Notes: generated by a model not told the origin, from the letters alone. DNA of 64,000 nucleotides from an uncultured Clostridia bacterium (GCA_949282385.1 CASDOP010000005.1:62001-126000), one strand, 5' to 3'. Positions 41,657 to 50,882 are shown, counted from the stretch's first letter. Program-made: numbers and translations.

Positions 41657-43071
41657 AATACGATTTAGTGGCGGGACTTGAAACTCACGTAGAGCTGGCA
41701 ACCGCAACAAAAATCTTCTGCGGCTGCACGACGGCGTTCGGCGGCGAACCCAATACCCATTGCTGTCCCGTATGCACCGGTCAGCCCGGGGCGCTGCCCA
41801 TTCTCAATAAAAGGGTGGTGGAATACGCCATCCGCGCGGGACTTGCAACCCATTGCACAATAAACACAACCACCCACCTCGACCGCAAGAATTATTGCTA
41901 TCCCGACCTTCCAAAGGCGTACCAGATTTCGCAGTTCGACAAACCCCTCTGCGAGCACGGCTATGTGGAGCTGGACAGCGGCAAAAAAATAGGCATAACG
42001 CGCATTCACATCGAAGAGGATGCGGGCAAACTCGTTCACGAGCGCGGTTTCACCTTCGTGGACTACAACCGCGGCGGCGTACCCTTGATTGAGATAGTTT
42101 CCGAACCCGACATTTCTTCCCCCGCGGAGGCGAAGGAATACATCGAAAAACTTCAGCTCATAATGCGCTACATCGGCGTGTCCGACTGCAAAATGCAGGA
42201 AGGCAGCATGAGGTGCGACGTAAACATTTCCTTAAAGCCTGCGGGCAGCCCCGTGTTCGGCACGAGGACGGAAATCAAAAATATGAACTCCTTGAGCCAC
42301 ATCGAAAAGGCTATGGAATACGAGTATTCCCGTCAGGCTGAAGTTCTCGACGGCGGCGGAGAAATTGTTCAGGCGACGCTTCGCTTCGACGAAACGACGG
42401 GCGAAACTTCGGTAATGCGCACCAAAGAGGACGCGCAGGACTACCGCTATTTCCCCGAACCCGACATTCTGACGGTCGTAATTCCCGAAGACAAGGTAAA
42501 GGAAATAGGGGACAGCCTTCCCGAACTTCCCACCGAAAAATTTAGAAGATATACGGGCGAACTCAAAATAAATGCAGCTTCGGCTTCGCAGATAGTAAGG
42601 TATAAAGCCGCCTGCGACTTTATCGAAAAGGCGATTTCTCTCGGCGCTTCGGCAAAGCACTGCATAAACTTCACGCTCGGCACAATCTTTTCCACTTTAG
42701 CCACGGAAGAGGACAAGGAAAACTTCAAAATCAAGGTTTCGGCGGAAAATTTTGCACAGCTCATCAAACTCATCGACGAGGGCAAAATCAATGTTACCGC
42801 CGCACAGATTACGCTCGGCAAGATGCTCGAAGAGGGCAAGGGCGTAAAAGATTATATAAAGGAAGAGGACCTCGCGGGCGTAGCCGACGACGAGCTTGAA
42901 AAAATCTGCCGTCAGGTAATTGCCGAAAACCCCAAAATTGTAGAAGATTTCAAGGGCGGCAAGGACAAGGCTATCTGCGGTCTTTACGGCTTCATAAAGC
43001 GCGCAACGGGCGGCAAAGCGGATATTCGCAAAGCCGACGCGCTGCTCAGAAAAATTATTTCCGAAAGCTGA
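41653..43071 (+). CDS. gatB: Asp/Glu-tRNA amidotransferase subunit B
   Basis: A 472-residue GatB, which activates the aminoacyl end of mischarged tRNA and uses ammonia from GatA. 'GLETHVELATATKIFCGC' and 'CCPVCTGQPGALP' give the N-terminal zinc site cysteines; 'DLPKAYQISQFDKPLCEHG' and 'RTEIKNMNSLSHIEKAMEYE' follow. The C-terminal YqeY-like tail ends in a strong terminator 39 bases downstream. It makes Asn-tRNA(Asn) and/or Gln-tRNA(Gln). Confidence 0.96.
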   Translation: MKYDLVAGLETHVELATATKIFCGCTTAFGGEPNTHCCPVCTGQPGALPILNKRVVEYAIRAGLATHCTINTTTHLDRKNYCYPDLPKAYQISQFDKPLCEHGYVELDSGKKIGITRIHIEEDAGKLVHERGFTFVDYNRGGVPLIEIVSEPDISSPAEAKEYIEKLQLIMRYIGVSDCKMQEGSMRCDVNISLKPAGSPVFGTRTEIKNMNSLSHIEKAMEYEYSRQAEVLDGGGEIVQATLRFDETTGETSVMRTKEDAQDYRYFPEPDILTVVIPEDKVKEIGDSLPELPTEKFRRYTGELKINAASASQIVRYKAACDFIEKAISLGASAKHCINFTLGTIFSTLATEEDKENFKIKVSAENFAQLIKLIDEGKINVTAAQITLGKMLEEGKGVKDYIKEEDLAGVADDELEKICRQVIAENPKIVEDFKGGKDKAICGLYGFIKRATGGKADIRKADALLRKIISES

Positions 43072-43109
43072 TAACCTGCCTTTAAGCTAAAAATTGAAAA
43101 GAAAAACTC

Positions 43110-43146
43110 AAGCCGCCGCGCATTTAAAAATGCGCGGCGGCTTTTT
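43110..43146 (+). terminator. Terminator of aspS-gatCAB
   Basis: Arms 43110-43125 and 43128-43143 pair perfectly and are followed by T. From here to 43480 no gene is supported. The stretch contains repeated TTTTTCATG-CTTATTT-like segments (near 43141 and 43171) and an open frame (43094-43330) that runs through the terminator and has no ribosome site. Confidence 0.9.
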
Positions 43147-43480
43147 CATGTCTTATTTGCTCGGCTTAATTATGCTTTTTCATGCCTTATTTCCCCTGCT
43201 CAATCGGTGTTTTGCCTTATTTTTCATCTTTTATGCGCCTTCGATAAATTTTTATTACCATGCCTTAAAAATCTTTTGTTTATGCCCGCGCCGCGGGCAT
43301 AAACTTTTGCACCGCAAAATAGATTATTAAAGAAAAAGGGACGTTGAGCGCGTGCGGCTTTGTTGCATTGAAAGGTTCAGGCGTTTTCGTCAAAAATACA
43401 TAAAATTCGGCAAATGCGCGGTAAATTTTACAGAGTGCGCTTTGCTAATATTGGTGAGCACATTGGCATACGTCATAAAA

Positions 43481-44224
43481 ATGCGCGCGGTCATCTTCTG
43501 TTTTTGCGCCGCTGTTTTAATCACCGCGCTGTCGCTTTCGGCGTACTATTCGGGCGCATACGCCGTCTACTTCGGTTCGTCTTCGCGCAGAATTCCCATC
43601 TACAGCGTAGGCAGGGAGGATAAAGTAATTTCCATCTCCTTCGACTGCGCGTGGGGTACGGACCATACCGACGCAATTTTATCCGCGCTCGAAAAGAACG
43701 ACGTCCGCGCCACCTGGTTCATGGTCGAGTTCTGGACGGAAAAATACCCCGATTATGTTAAAAAGATTGACGAGGCGGGACACGAAATAGGCACGCATTC
43801 GTCAACCCATTCGTATATGTCCAAACTGGGGAAAGCCGAAATAGAAAGCGAGCTTTTGTCTTCTTCTGAGGCGATAACGCAGATAACGGGAAAAAGTGTC
43901 GAACTTTTCCGTCCGCCCTACGGCGATTACGACGACGAGCTTATAAATACCGCCGAACAGAGCGGCTACTTCGTCATTCAGTGGGATGTAGACAGCCTCG
44001 ATTGGAAGGATCTTTCCGCGAGCGACATAGCCATGCGCATAATAAACAGGGTGCAGCCGGGCAGCATAATACTCATGCACAACAACGGACTGCACACGGC
44101 GGAAGCGCTGCCAATGATTTTTTCTACGCTGAAAAACAGCGGCTACACTTTCGTGCCGATAGGCGAACTCATTTACCGCGACAATTACACTGTGGACGTC
44201 AACGGACGCCAGCAGCCATTGTAA
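43481..44224 (+). CDS. PdaB-like polysaccharide deacetylase
   Basis: A 247-residue protein with one N-terminal membrane segment and a NodB-type carbohydrate esterase domain. 'VISISFDCAWGTDHTDAIL' holds the first Asp (usual FDDG reads FDCAWG, as FDAAWG in the PdaB branch), 'EIGTHSSTHSYM' the metal histidines, and 'LFRPPYGDYDDE' motif 3. PdaB acts in late sporulation on spore peptidoglycan in Bacillus; this assignment is by motif and lineage. ATG 43481 gives a good signal anchor, but no clear ribosome site supports it; in-frame TTG/GTG at 43451/43454 are alternatives. Confidence 0.85.
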   Translation: MRAVIFCFCAAVLITALSLSAYYSGAYAVYFGSSSRRIPIYSVGREDKVISISFDCAWGTDHTDAILSALEKNDVRATWFMVEFWTEKYPDYVKKIDEAGHEIGTHSSTHSYMSKLGKAEIESELLSSSEAITQITGKSVELFRPPYGDYDDELINTAEQSGYFVIQWDVDSLDWKDLSASDIAMRIINRVQPGSIILMHNNGLHTAEALPMIFSTLKNSGYTFVPIGELIYRDNYTVDVNGRQQPL

Positions 44225-44249
44225 GATAAATTTTAAAAGAGGTACAGCA

Positions 44250-44945
44250 ATGAATATCAGTTGCGAAAAAAACAACAAAGTTTACATCTGCGGCACTATA
44301 GTGTCGCCCGCCGTATTTTCACACGAGGTGTTCGGCGAGGGTTTTTACGAATTTTTCGTCGAAGTTAAAAGACTTTCGGGTCAGGCGGATACTCTTCCCG
44401 TAACCATATCCGAAAGGCTTATGGGCGAGGGTATGAAGGAGGGCGACACGCTGTGCGCGCTCGGTCAGTTCCGCTCTTACAACAAGCTCGAAAACGGCAA
44501 ATCCCGCCTCATGCTCACCGTGTTCGTGCGCGAAGTTCTCTCAACCCAGCCGTCCAAAAATCCCAATTCGATAGTACTTTCGGGCTACATATGCAAGCCG
44601 CCCGTCTACCGCACGACGCCTTTCAACAGGGAAATCGCCGACCTTCTCATCGCCGTAAACCGTTCGTACAACAAGAGCGATTACATCCCCGCGATAGCGT
44701 GGGGGAGGAACGCGCGCTTTGTCAGCAATCTCGAAGTGGGCGACAAAGTCGCGCTGTCGGGCAGAATTCAGTCGCGCGAGTATCAGAAAAAGCAGCCCGA
44801 CGACAGTTTTGTAACCATGACGGCTTACGAAGTGTCCGTTTCCAAACTTGCGGCGTTCGACGAATATTCCGATTTCGATATAGACGAAGAATTCGACCTG
44901 TATTCGCTCTCTTCCCGCAGGGAGGAACACGAAGATAAGTTATGA
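44250..44945 (+). CDS. SSB-like protein with two OB folds
   Basis: A 231-residue soluble protein. Residues ~8-100 and ~108-200 each look like an OB fold. The second is closer to SSB: 'VLSGYICKPPVYRTTPFNRE', then 'YIPAIAWGRNARFVSNLEVG', then 'VALSGRIQSREY'. Two-OB SSB-like proteins annotated 'single-stranded DNA-binding protein' are common in clostridia besides the true SSB; the role is unproven. The acidic C-terminal tail ('DEYSDFDIDEEFDLY') recalls the SSB partner-binding tail but ends differently. AGAGG lies 7 bases before ATG. Confidence 0.72.
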   Translation: MNISCEKNNKVYICGTIVSPAVFSHEVFGEGFYEFFVEVKRLSGQADTLPVTISERLMGEGMKEGDTLCALGQFRSYNKLENGKSRLMLTVFVREVLSTQPSKNPNSIVLSGYICKPPVYRTTPFNREIADLLIAVNRSYNKSDYIPAIAWGRNARFVSNLEVGDKVALSGRIQSREYQKKQPDDSFVTMTAYEVSVSKLAAFDEYSDFDIDEEFDLYSLSSRREEHEDKL

Positions 44946-45016
44946 TTGCCTAAGGCTTTGAAAACGGCACACAACTTTTTAAAAATATCAAAAAAATTTA
45001 AAAAATAAAATTTTTA

Positions 45017-45057
45017 TGCGCCCGCCGTTTGCAAAACGGCGGGCGCAGGTTTATAAT
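45017..45057 (+). promoter_or_regulatory. Promoter of the MATE gene overlapping a terminator-like hairpin
   Basis: TTGCAA (45029-45034), 17 bp, TATAAT (45052-45057) gives a start near 45064, about 4 bases before the ATG at 45068. The -35 box spans the loop of a 14-bp perfect stem (45017-45030 with 45034-45047), probably the terminator of the SSB-like gene. No Shine-Dalgarno site is visible. Confidence 0.7.
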
Positions 45058-45067
45058 CTTATACGCT

Positions 45068-46483
45068 ATGAAAGAAAAAGCTATCAGGAAAAACACAACC
45101 GATTTAACAACGGGCGGAGTGTGGAAAACTCTGCTTTTATACTGTCTGCCCATATTCGGCAGCGCGATGGTTCAGCAGGCGTATTCGCTTGTCGACCTTT
45201 TAATAGTCGGCAACTTCGCCGCCAATTCCAATCTCGCGGTAAACGCCGTCGGCAACGCCACAACTGTCGTCAACATTCTTCTCGCCTTCGCGTTGGGCGC
45301 AAACGGCGGGTGTTCGGTTACTGTTGCCAAATATTTCGGCGCTAAAAACCACCTTAAGGTCAAGGAAACGGTCAATACTTCCGTGGTAACTTTCGCCGCG
45401 CTCTGCGCGTTCACCATGGTTTGCGGCTTCTCCTTCGGCGACCTTTCCATGACCGCCCTCAGCGTAGACCCGTCCTACCGCGCAGATTGCCTTACATACC
45501 TGTACATATACGCAGGTTCCATGCCCTTCGTATTCCTCTACAACACGGGTTGCGGCATATGCTCCGCCCTTGGCGACAGCAAAACGCCATTCATCTTCCT
45601 CGTAGTGTCGTCCGTTCTCAATGTCGGGCTCGACCTTCTCATGGTGTGCGTGTTCCACATGGACGTTGCGGGCGCGGCGTGGGCAACTTTCATCTCTCAG
45701 GCAATATCTGCCGTACTAACGGCTTTCGTGCTTGCGAAAAAACTTAAAACCTTGCCCTGCGAAGGAAAACCCAGAAAATTCGTCGGCTCGATAAGCCGCG
45801 ACCTTATGGTAACTTCCGTTCCCATAATTTTGCAGAACGCGTTCGTCTCCGTCGGCAACTTCTTCGTAAGCAAGCGCATAAACGACATCGGCATAGACGC
45901 AACGACGGGCTTCACCGCGGCTTTCAAACTTGTAAGCATGGCGAACGTCGGCGTCGGACAGATGACGAGCGGTCTTGCCAACTTCTGTTCGCAGAATAAA
46001 GCCGTCGGCAACTACAAGCGCATAGTAAAGGGGCATATAGCCGTTCTTACATATTGCCTCATAACCAATGCGATATTCATGGTGGCGTTCATCTCTGCAC
46101 CGGAATTCTTCACCGGACTGTTCGTCGAGCAGGAAAAACTTACCGCCGATGCAATGGCGTATGCATGCAACTTCCTCGTAATAGTATCGGCGTTCCTGCC
46201 CGTAGTGTGCGTAAAAATCGTCTGCGACGGCGCGGTGCGCGGCTGCGGCGGCAACCTCGGCTTTACAATTTCCACTTTTACCGACCTCATTTTAAGGGTA
46301 GCGTTCGTATATGCCCTCGTCGGACCCATGGGTTTCCCCGGCGTCAGCTGGGCGTGGGCGATAGGCTGGTCGGTGAGCATGTTCATAGCAATCGGCTTTT
46401 ATCTTGCAATACCCTGCCTGCGCGGAGTGTTCTTCAAAAAGCGCTCAAAGTCGAAGGATGAACAGCCTGCCCCGCTCGATTAA
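45068..46483 (+). CDS. MATE-family efflux transporter
   Basis: A 471-residue protein with twelve hydrophobic segments in two halves. Family features include 'PIFGSAMVQQAYSLVDLLIV', 'AVNAVGNATTVVNILLAF', 'FGAKNHLKVKETVNTSVV' and, in the second half, 'VSVGNFFVSKRINDIGIDA' and 'DGAVRGCGGNLGFT'. MATE proteins export drugs or metabolites with Na+ or H+; the substrate is unknown. I took ATG 45068 as start; a frame opening at 45029 would lie upstream of the promoter's -10 box. Past the stop, small hairpins (46541-46555, 46561-46578) may end transcription. Confidence 0.93.
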   Translation: MKEKAIRKNTTDLTTGGVWKTLLLYCLPIFGSAMVQQAYSLVDLLIVGNFAANSNLAVNAVGNATTVVNILLAFALGANGGCSVTVAKYFGAKNHLKVKETVNTSVVTFAALCAFTMVCGFSFGDLSMTALSVDPSYRADCLTYLYIYAGSMPFVFLYNTGCGICSALGDSKTPFIFLVVSSVLNVGLDLLMVCVFHMDVAGAAWATFISQAISAVLTAFVLAKKLKTLPCEGKPRKFVGSISRDLMVTSVPIILQNAFVSVGNFFVSKRINDIGIDATTGFTAAFKLVSMANVGVGQMTSGLANFCSQNKAVGNYKRIVKGHIAVLTYCLITNAIFMVAFISAPEFFTGLFVEQEKLTADAMAYACNFLVIVSAFLPVVCVKIVCDGAVRGCGGNLGFTISTFTDLILRVAFVYALVGPMGFPGVSWAWAIGWSVSMFIAIGFYLAIPCLRGVFFKKRSKSKDEQPAPLD

Positions 46484-46668
46484 GGCGTGAGCCCTGATTA
46501 AAGGTTATAACCTATTTTGGTAAATTCTGCCGTCGGTCAATGCGGTTTTGCCGCAGATTTAAGGCTTTTTTCCGCCTTGTGCGGGCTTGAGCAGCCCTAT
46601 GACGCGTTATTATCAAAAACGCTTGATTTTTGCATTTCAATGTGTTAATATAAATACAGTTAAATATT

Positions 46669-46919
46669 TATAATGCGATGATGCGGAACAGTAATGCCTT
46701 TCCCTGGTTCAGAGATTTGTCGGTCGGTGCAAGACAAACGACGGGCGCGCACGAACTCGCCGCGGAGCAGATCCGCTGAAAAATGCAGTAGGCGGATACG
46801 GTTTCCCGCCGTACAAAGGGCAGGATGTGTAAGCATCTTAAAGGCGGCGCTCAAGCGCCGTGAAGAAGAGTGGTACCACGCGGCGCGGCGTCTCTTTAAG
46901 AGATTGCCGCGCCGCTTTT
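46669..46919 (+). ncRNA. T-box riboswitch upstream of leuA, Leu specifier
   Basis: TATAAT (46669-46674) with a weak TTAATA -35 starts the leader. Stem I features are CAGAGA (46711-46716) and GGTCGGTGCAAG (46722-46733), followed by GAACTCGCC, whose triplet CTC (46756-46758) reads Leu. The T-box core is AGTGGTACCACGCGG (46869-46883); its variable T pairs with discriminator A73 of tRNA-Leu. The terminator is a 10-bp stem (46880-46889 with 46906-46915) plus four T. All agree with leucine control of leuA. The region 46484-46668 contains no gene. Confidence 0.88.
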
Positions 46920-46954
46920 GCCGTAAAGGGCGGCAAAGCAAAAAGGGATTAAAC

Positions 46955-48616
46955 ATGAAAAATTACGACAAGTATTCAAAACAGTATTTCCTTCCCCCCG
47001 TCCGTTGCATGGACTGGGTGGAAAAGGACGCGGTGGAAAAAGCGCCCGTGTGGTGTTCTGTAGACCTTCGCGACGGCAACCAGTCGCTCATCGAGCCGAT
47101 GTCTCTCGAAACCAAGGTTGAATTTTTCAAACTGCTCGTAGAAATCGGCTTCAAGGAGATAGAAGTCGGCTTCCCCGCAGCTTCCGAAACGGAGTATGCT
47201 TTCCTGCGCAAGCTCATCGAAGACGACCTCATTCCTTCAGACGTAACCATTCAGGTGCTTACTCAGGCGAGGGAGCATATCATAAAGAAAACTTTCGAGG
47301 CGGTAAGGGGCGCAAAGAACGTCATCGTTCATGTCTACAACTCGACTTCCGTCGCCCAGCGCGAACAGGTCTTTGCAAAGGATAAGGAAGAGATAAAAAA
47401 GATAGCCGTCGACGGCGCAAAACTTTTAAAACAGCTCACCGAGGAAGCGGGCGAAAAGTACCGCTTCGAGTACTCGCCCGAAAGCTTTACGGGTACTGAA
47501 CCCGAATACGCCCTCGAGGTGGTAAACGCCGTGCTGGACGTATGGCAGCCCACGGCGGACAGAAAGGCTATAATAAACCTGCCCGCAACGGTCGAAAACG
47601 CAATGCCGCACGTCTACGCGCAGCAGATAGAGTACATGCACAAGTTCATGTCCCACCGCGAAAACACCGTAATTTCCCTGCATCCCCACAACGACAGAGG
47701 ATGCGGCGTGGCTGCGGCTGAAGTCGGACTTCTTGCAGGCGCGGACAGAATAGAGGGAACGCTCTTCGGCAACGGCGAGCGCACGGGCAACGTCGATATA
47801 ATAACTCTAGCCATGAACATGTTCTCTCAGGGCGTAGACCCCATGCTCAATTTCGAAAATATGCCCTACATAACCTCGCTGTATAAAACTTATACGGGCA
47901 TGCCCGTAAGCCCCAGACAGCCCTATGCGGGCGAGCTTGTGTTTGCTGCATTCTCTGGTTCTCATCAGGACGCAATCGCAAAGGGCATGGCGCACCGCAT
48001 AAAATCGGGCAAAAAGGCTTGGGACGTACCCTATCTTCCCATCGACCCCAAGGACGTCGGCAGGGAGTACGACAGCGACGTCATAAGAATAAATTCCCAG
48101 TCGGGCAAGGGCGGCGTTGGTTATATCATGCAGACTTCTTTCGGCATAAATATGCCCAGAAAGATGAAGGAGGACATGGGTTATAAGGTAAAACATGTGT
48201 CCGACGTAAAGCACAAGGAACTCAAGCCCGTAGAAATTTACGATATTTTTGAAAAGAACTATCTCGAAAACCATAAAATTTTCGATATTCCCGAATGCCA
48301 CTTCAAACAGATAGACGGCATAGAGGCAACCGTAACCGTTTCCCGCGGGGGCAAGAGCGACGTGGTCATATCCAAGGGCAACGGCAGACTGGATGCGGTA
48401 TCCAATGCGCTGAAAGCGCTTTTCGGCGTCGAGTATGTGCTTACCGGTTACGAACAGCACGCCCTTTCGGACAGGTCGGACAGCAAGGCAATATCCTACG
48501 TCGGAGTAGAGACGGACAAAGGCACGTTCTTTGGAGCGGGAGTGGACGACGACATAATAAAATCGTCCTACAAAGCGCTCACATCGGCAGTAAACAACCT
48601 GCTTTCGCACAATTAA
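46955..48616 (+). CDS. leuA: 2-isopropylmalate synthase, long (type 2) form
   Basis: A 553-residue enzyme condensing 2-oxoisovalerate with acetyl-CoA, the first committed leucine step. The barrel starts with 'PVWCSVDLRDGNQSLIEPM' (metal Asp in LRDGNQ); 'EVGFPAASETEYAFLRKLI', 'HPHNDRGCGVAAAEVGLLAG' and 'GNGERTGNVDIITLAMN' follow. A C-terminal regulatory domain is present. It resembles the ~550-residue LeuA2/yeast-like type more than the ~510-residue E. coli type. I took ATG 46955 (AGGGA upstream); a longer frame from 46694 would include the T-box. Confidence 0.95.
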   Translation: MKNYDKYSKQYFLPPVRCMDWVEKDAVEKAPVWCSVDLRDGNQSLIEPMSLETKVEFFKLLVEIGFKEIEVGFPAASETEYAFLRKLIEDDLIPSDVTIQVLTQAREHIIKKTFEAVRGAKNVIVHVYNSTSVAQREQVFAKDKEEIKKIAVDGAKLLKQLTEEAGEKYRFEYSPESFTGTEPEYALEVVNAVLDVWQPTADRKAIINLPATVENAMPHVYAQQIEYMHKFMSHRENTVISLHPHNDRGCGVAAAEVGLLAGADRIEGTLFGNGERTGNVDIITLAMNMFSQGVDPMLNFENMPYITSLYKTYTGMPVSPRQPYAGELVFAAFSGSHQDAIAKGMAHRIKSGKKAWDVPYLPIDPKDVGREYDSDVIRINSQSGKGGVGYIMQTSFGINMPRKMKEDMGYKVKHVSDVKHKELKPVEIYDIFEKNYLENHKIFDIPECHFKQIDGIEATVTVSRGGKSDVVISKGNGRLDAVSNALKALFGVEYVLTGYEQHALSDRSDSKAISYVGVETDKGTFFGAGVDDDIIKSSYKALTSAVNNLLSHN

Positions 48617-48625
48617 AAATTACCG

Positions 48626-48663
48626 CCGCGCCGTTTGACATTATCACGGCGCGGTGATATAAT
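48626..48663 (+). promoter_or_regulatory. Consensus promoter of lgt with the -35 box in a hairpin loop
   Basis: TTGACA (48635-48640), 17 bp, TATAAT (48658-48663). CCGCGCCG (48626-48633) and CGGCGCGG (48647-48654) form an 8-bp inverted repeat whose 13-base loop contains the -35 box. The hairpin lies 10 bases after the leuA stop, so it may also be leuA's terminator, though no T tract follows. Confidence 0.82.
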
Positions 48664-48692
48664 TTAGAAAAATTTAAAAGGAACATAATTTA

Positions 48693-49583
48693 ATGCATCC
48701 TCAGCCTTTATTTGACTTGTTCGGTCAGCATGTCTATGCCTACGGCATATGTATGGCTGTCGGAATAATAGCCTGCTTCGCGTTCCTCATGCTTGCGTTT
48801 TATCTTCGCAATTTCAACGAGGAAGCGTCGGATAAAATATTAGTAATCGGCGTGCTCGCAACGGCTTTCGGCATATTCATGGCTATGGTATTCCAGTCGG
48901 TTTACAACTACATCGAAAACCCTTCCGCGGGTTTCAGACTCGATGTGTCCATGACTTTCTACGGCGGGCTTATCGGCGGCGTTTCAAGTTTCCTCATCGT
49001 ATGGAATTTGTATGTCTTCGTCATCGCGCCCAGGGCAAAGAGCAAACTGCTTTCAAACAACATGAACGCGTCGCTTTCAGACGCTCTGCCCATAATTCCC
49101 ATTGGCATAACCATAGCTCACGCTTTCGGCAGACTGGGCTGCTTCTTCGGCGGCTGCTGCTACGGCGCGCAGACGGACGAATGGTTCGGCATTGCCTGCC
49201 AGTCGATAGGCGGAATGAATACGGGTGTAAAGGTCATTCCTACGCAGCTGTTCGAGTGCATATTCCTCGTCGTTCTTACGGCAGTAATGATAGTGCTTTA
49301 TTTCAAGTTTGCTTTTAACTGCAATTTCGGACTTTACGCAATATCTTACGGCATCTGGAGATTTTTCATAGAATTCGCGCGCGACGACCACCGCGGCGAG
49401 CTGTTCGGGCTTTTAACCCCCTCGCAGTTCTGGGCGCTCGTAATGGTAGTGCTGGGAATAGGTTATTTCTTCCTTTACAAGTATTGGCTCAAAAAGTTTA
49501 TGAAGCACCCCGAATTGCAGCCTTCCGTAAAGCAAAAAAAGAATTCTCCCGCACAGGAAGCCTCCTCCGCGGAAGAGCAGTAA
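48693..49583 (+). CDS. lgt: Prolipoprotein diacylglyceryl transferase
   Basis: A 296-residue membrane enzyme that attaches diacylglycerol to the lipobox Cys of prelipoproteins, such as the giant lipoprotein, the DUF4430 lipoprotein and the ABC binding protein here. The signature 'HAFGRLGCFFGGCCYG' is intact, and 'VYAYGICMAVGI' with 'FYGGLIGGVSSFL' are usual. Seven hydrophobic segments are visible. The cytoplasmic C-terminal tail is Lys/Ser/Ala-rich. AAGGAA is a usable ribosome site 8-9 bases before ATG. Confidence 0.95.
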   Translation: MHPQPLFDLFGQHVYAYGICMAVGIIACFAFLMLAFYLRNFNEEASDKILVIGVLATAFGIFMAMVFQSVYNYIENPSAGFRLDVSMTFYGGLIGGVSSFLIVWNLYVFVIAPRAKSKLLSNNMNASLSDALPIIPIGITIAHAFGRLGCFFGGCCYGAQTDEWFGIACQSIGGMNTGVKVIPTQLFECIFLVVLTAVMIVLYFKFAFNCNFGLYAISYGIWRFFIEFARDDHRGELFGLLTPSQFWALVMVVLGIGYFFLYKYWLKKFMKHPELQPSVKQKKNSPAQEASSAEEQ

Positions 49584-49644
49584 TTATTATGTAAAATGCG
49601 GTTGGATGCGGCATGTTGCCCGTCCAATCAAAAAAAATCATAAG

Positions 49645-49684
49645 GCGCCGCCGCCCTTAAATCAGGGCGGCGGCGCTTTTTTTT
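49645..49684 (+). terminator. Terminator of lgt
   Basis: A 13-bp perfect stem (49645-49657 with 49664-49676, loop TAAATC) and eight T. The rest of 49685-49970 holds the next hairpin and an unexplained AATTGC-containing palindrome (near 49842-49859) before a TATAAT (49865-49870) with no gene behind it. Confidence 0.93.
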
Positions 49685-49768
49685 AGACAAAAAATTATTA
49701 AACGGCAAACAGCGTAAATGTCATAAACGCGTTCGGAGCTTCCGCCTTTTTAAAAGAGCGCAAAAAGA

Positions 49769-49792
49769 GGGCGGCGGATTGCTCCGCCGCCC
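49769..49792 (-). terminator. Terminator of the WYL regulator gene
   Basis: A 10-bp perfect stem (49769-49778 with 49783-49792, loop TTGC). On the minus strand it runs into CTCTTTTTG. It is 178 bases beyond the stop of the regulator gene. Confidence 0.7.
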
Positions 49793-49970
49793 TTGGAGCG
49801 TATCCCGCGATTTTTCAATCGGGGAGATGGGTGGGCGTTTTGCAATTAAATCGAATTGCGAATTTATAATAACACTTTTTGCCAAGTTTGGCAAGTAGAT
49901 AGTTGCAAATTACAAAAATTTTTCGCTCATCACATTATTTTACGCTCTCATGTAAATTATTTACATGCGG

Positions 49971-50882
49971 TCAGTCCAAAAATCTCTTTGCTGCTTCGCG
50001 CACGCTGTCGGCGAGCGACTGCGGACTGACCACGCGCACCGCGCCGCCGAACGAAAGTATCTTGTTTACAAGCCCCTCAGCGGGCAGCTGCATTTCGCAA
50101 ATAAGGCTGTCCCCGCGCGGTTCTATCGCGTCGACGCCCAGCCATTCTTCGGCGTCCGAAAGTGCAGAGCGCTCTATGCTCAGCGTAACGGCAGTCAGTT
50201 TGTCGGAAGAATAGTAAAAGTCGAGCGGTATCTGGTCGCGCGTTATGGGTTTTTTGACGAAGTTTTTGTCCGTCAGCCAGATTTTTCTTATTCTGCCTAT
50301 CTTGAAAGTGCGGAAGTCCTGCTTCGTATGGCAGAAAGCATAAACATACCACACATTGCGCTTGAGTATCAGCACATAAGGGTCAATCGTCCTGCGGCTG
50401 TGTTCGCCGCTTCGCGAAAGATAATCGATGGTAACGCTTATGCACTCGTTTACGGCTTTTTCGCACGCTTTCATCTTTTCGGTAAAAACTCCCGCATCGC
50501 CCCAGTTGTCGCCGTCCACAATAATATCCGCGCACACGGCAAGCTCGCGCTTGTCGTTTTTTTGTTGCCTTTCAATCTTTTCCAGCGCGCTCACCGTCGC
50601 TTCGTCGCCCACCTGCGCCGCCCATGCCCTGAGCGCGTTGATGGCGGAGGAGTACTCTTCGCGCGTAAAATATCCCGCAGGCAGCTTGTACGCGTCCGAA
50701 ATTTTAATTCCGCCGTATCTTCCGCGCTCGATGTCTATGGGAATGCCGGAAATGCTCAGTTCTTCTATGTACCTGTACACCGTGCGCAGGGAAATTTCGT
50801 ACCTGTCTGCAATTTCCTTTGCGGTAACTTTGCGTTTTGCCAGCAACGTCATTAAAATTTTTACCATAATGCGGTATTTCAT
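49971..50882 (-). CDS. WYL-domain transcriptional regulator (YafY/DeoR-like HTH)
   Basis: A 303-residue regulator: N-terminal winged HTH ('LLAKRKVTAKEIADRYEISL' then 'RTVYRYIEELSISGIPI', a DeoR-type pattern), a middle 'GGIKISDAYKLPAGYFTREE' linker, and a WYL-type domain with 'IDPYVLILKRNVWYVYAFCH' and 'FKIGRIRKIWLTDK'. WYL domains sense ligands, often nucleic acid or nucleotide signals. I chose ATG 50882 since GGAGG is 8 bases away; the ATG at 50888 is only 2 bases from it. The divergent promoter region carries a palindrome that could be its operator. Confidence 0.85.
   Translation of the reverse strand: MKYRIMVKILMTLLAKRKVTAKEIADRYEISLRTVYRYIEELSISGIPIDIERGRYGGIKISDAYKLPAGYFTREEYSSAINALRAWAAQVGDEATVSALEKIERQQKNDKRELAVCADIIVDGDNWGDAGVFTEKMKACEKAVNECISVTIDYLSRSGEHSRRTIDPYVLILKRNVWYVYAFCHTKQDFRTFKIGRIRKIWLTDKNFVKKPITRDQIPLDFYYSSDKLTAVTLSIERSALSDAEEWLGVDAIEPRGDSLICEMQLPAEGLVNKILSFGGAVRVVSPQSLADSVREAAKRFLD

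Noticed and set aside
43094..43330. 78-codon hydrophobic open frame after gatB
   Set aside because: It runs through the gatCAB terminator, has no ribosome site and is driven by T-rich sequence.
46694..46954. N-terminal extension of leuA in frame from 46694
   Set aside because: The extension covers the T-box leader, including the specifier region and terminator, and a proper start lies at 46955.
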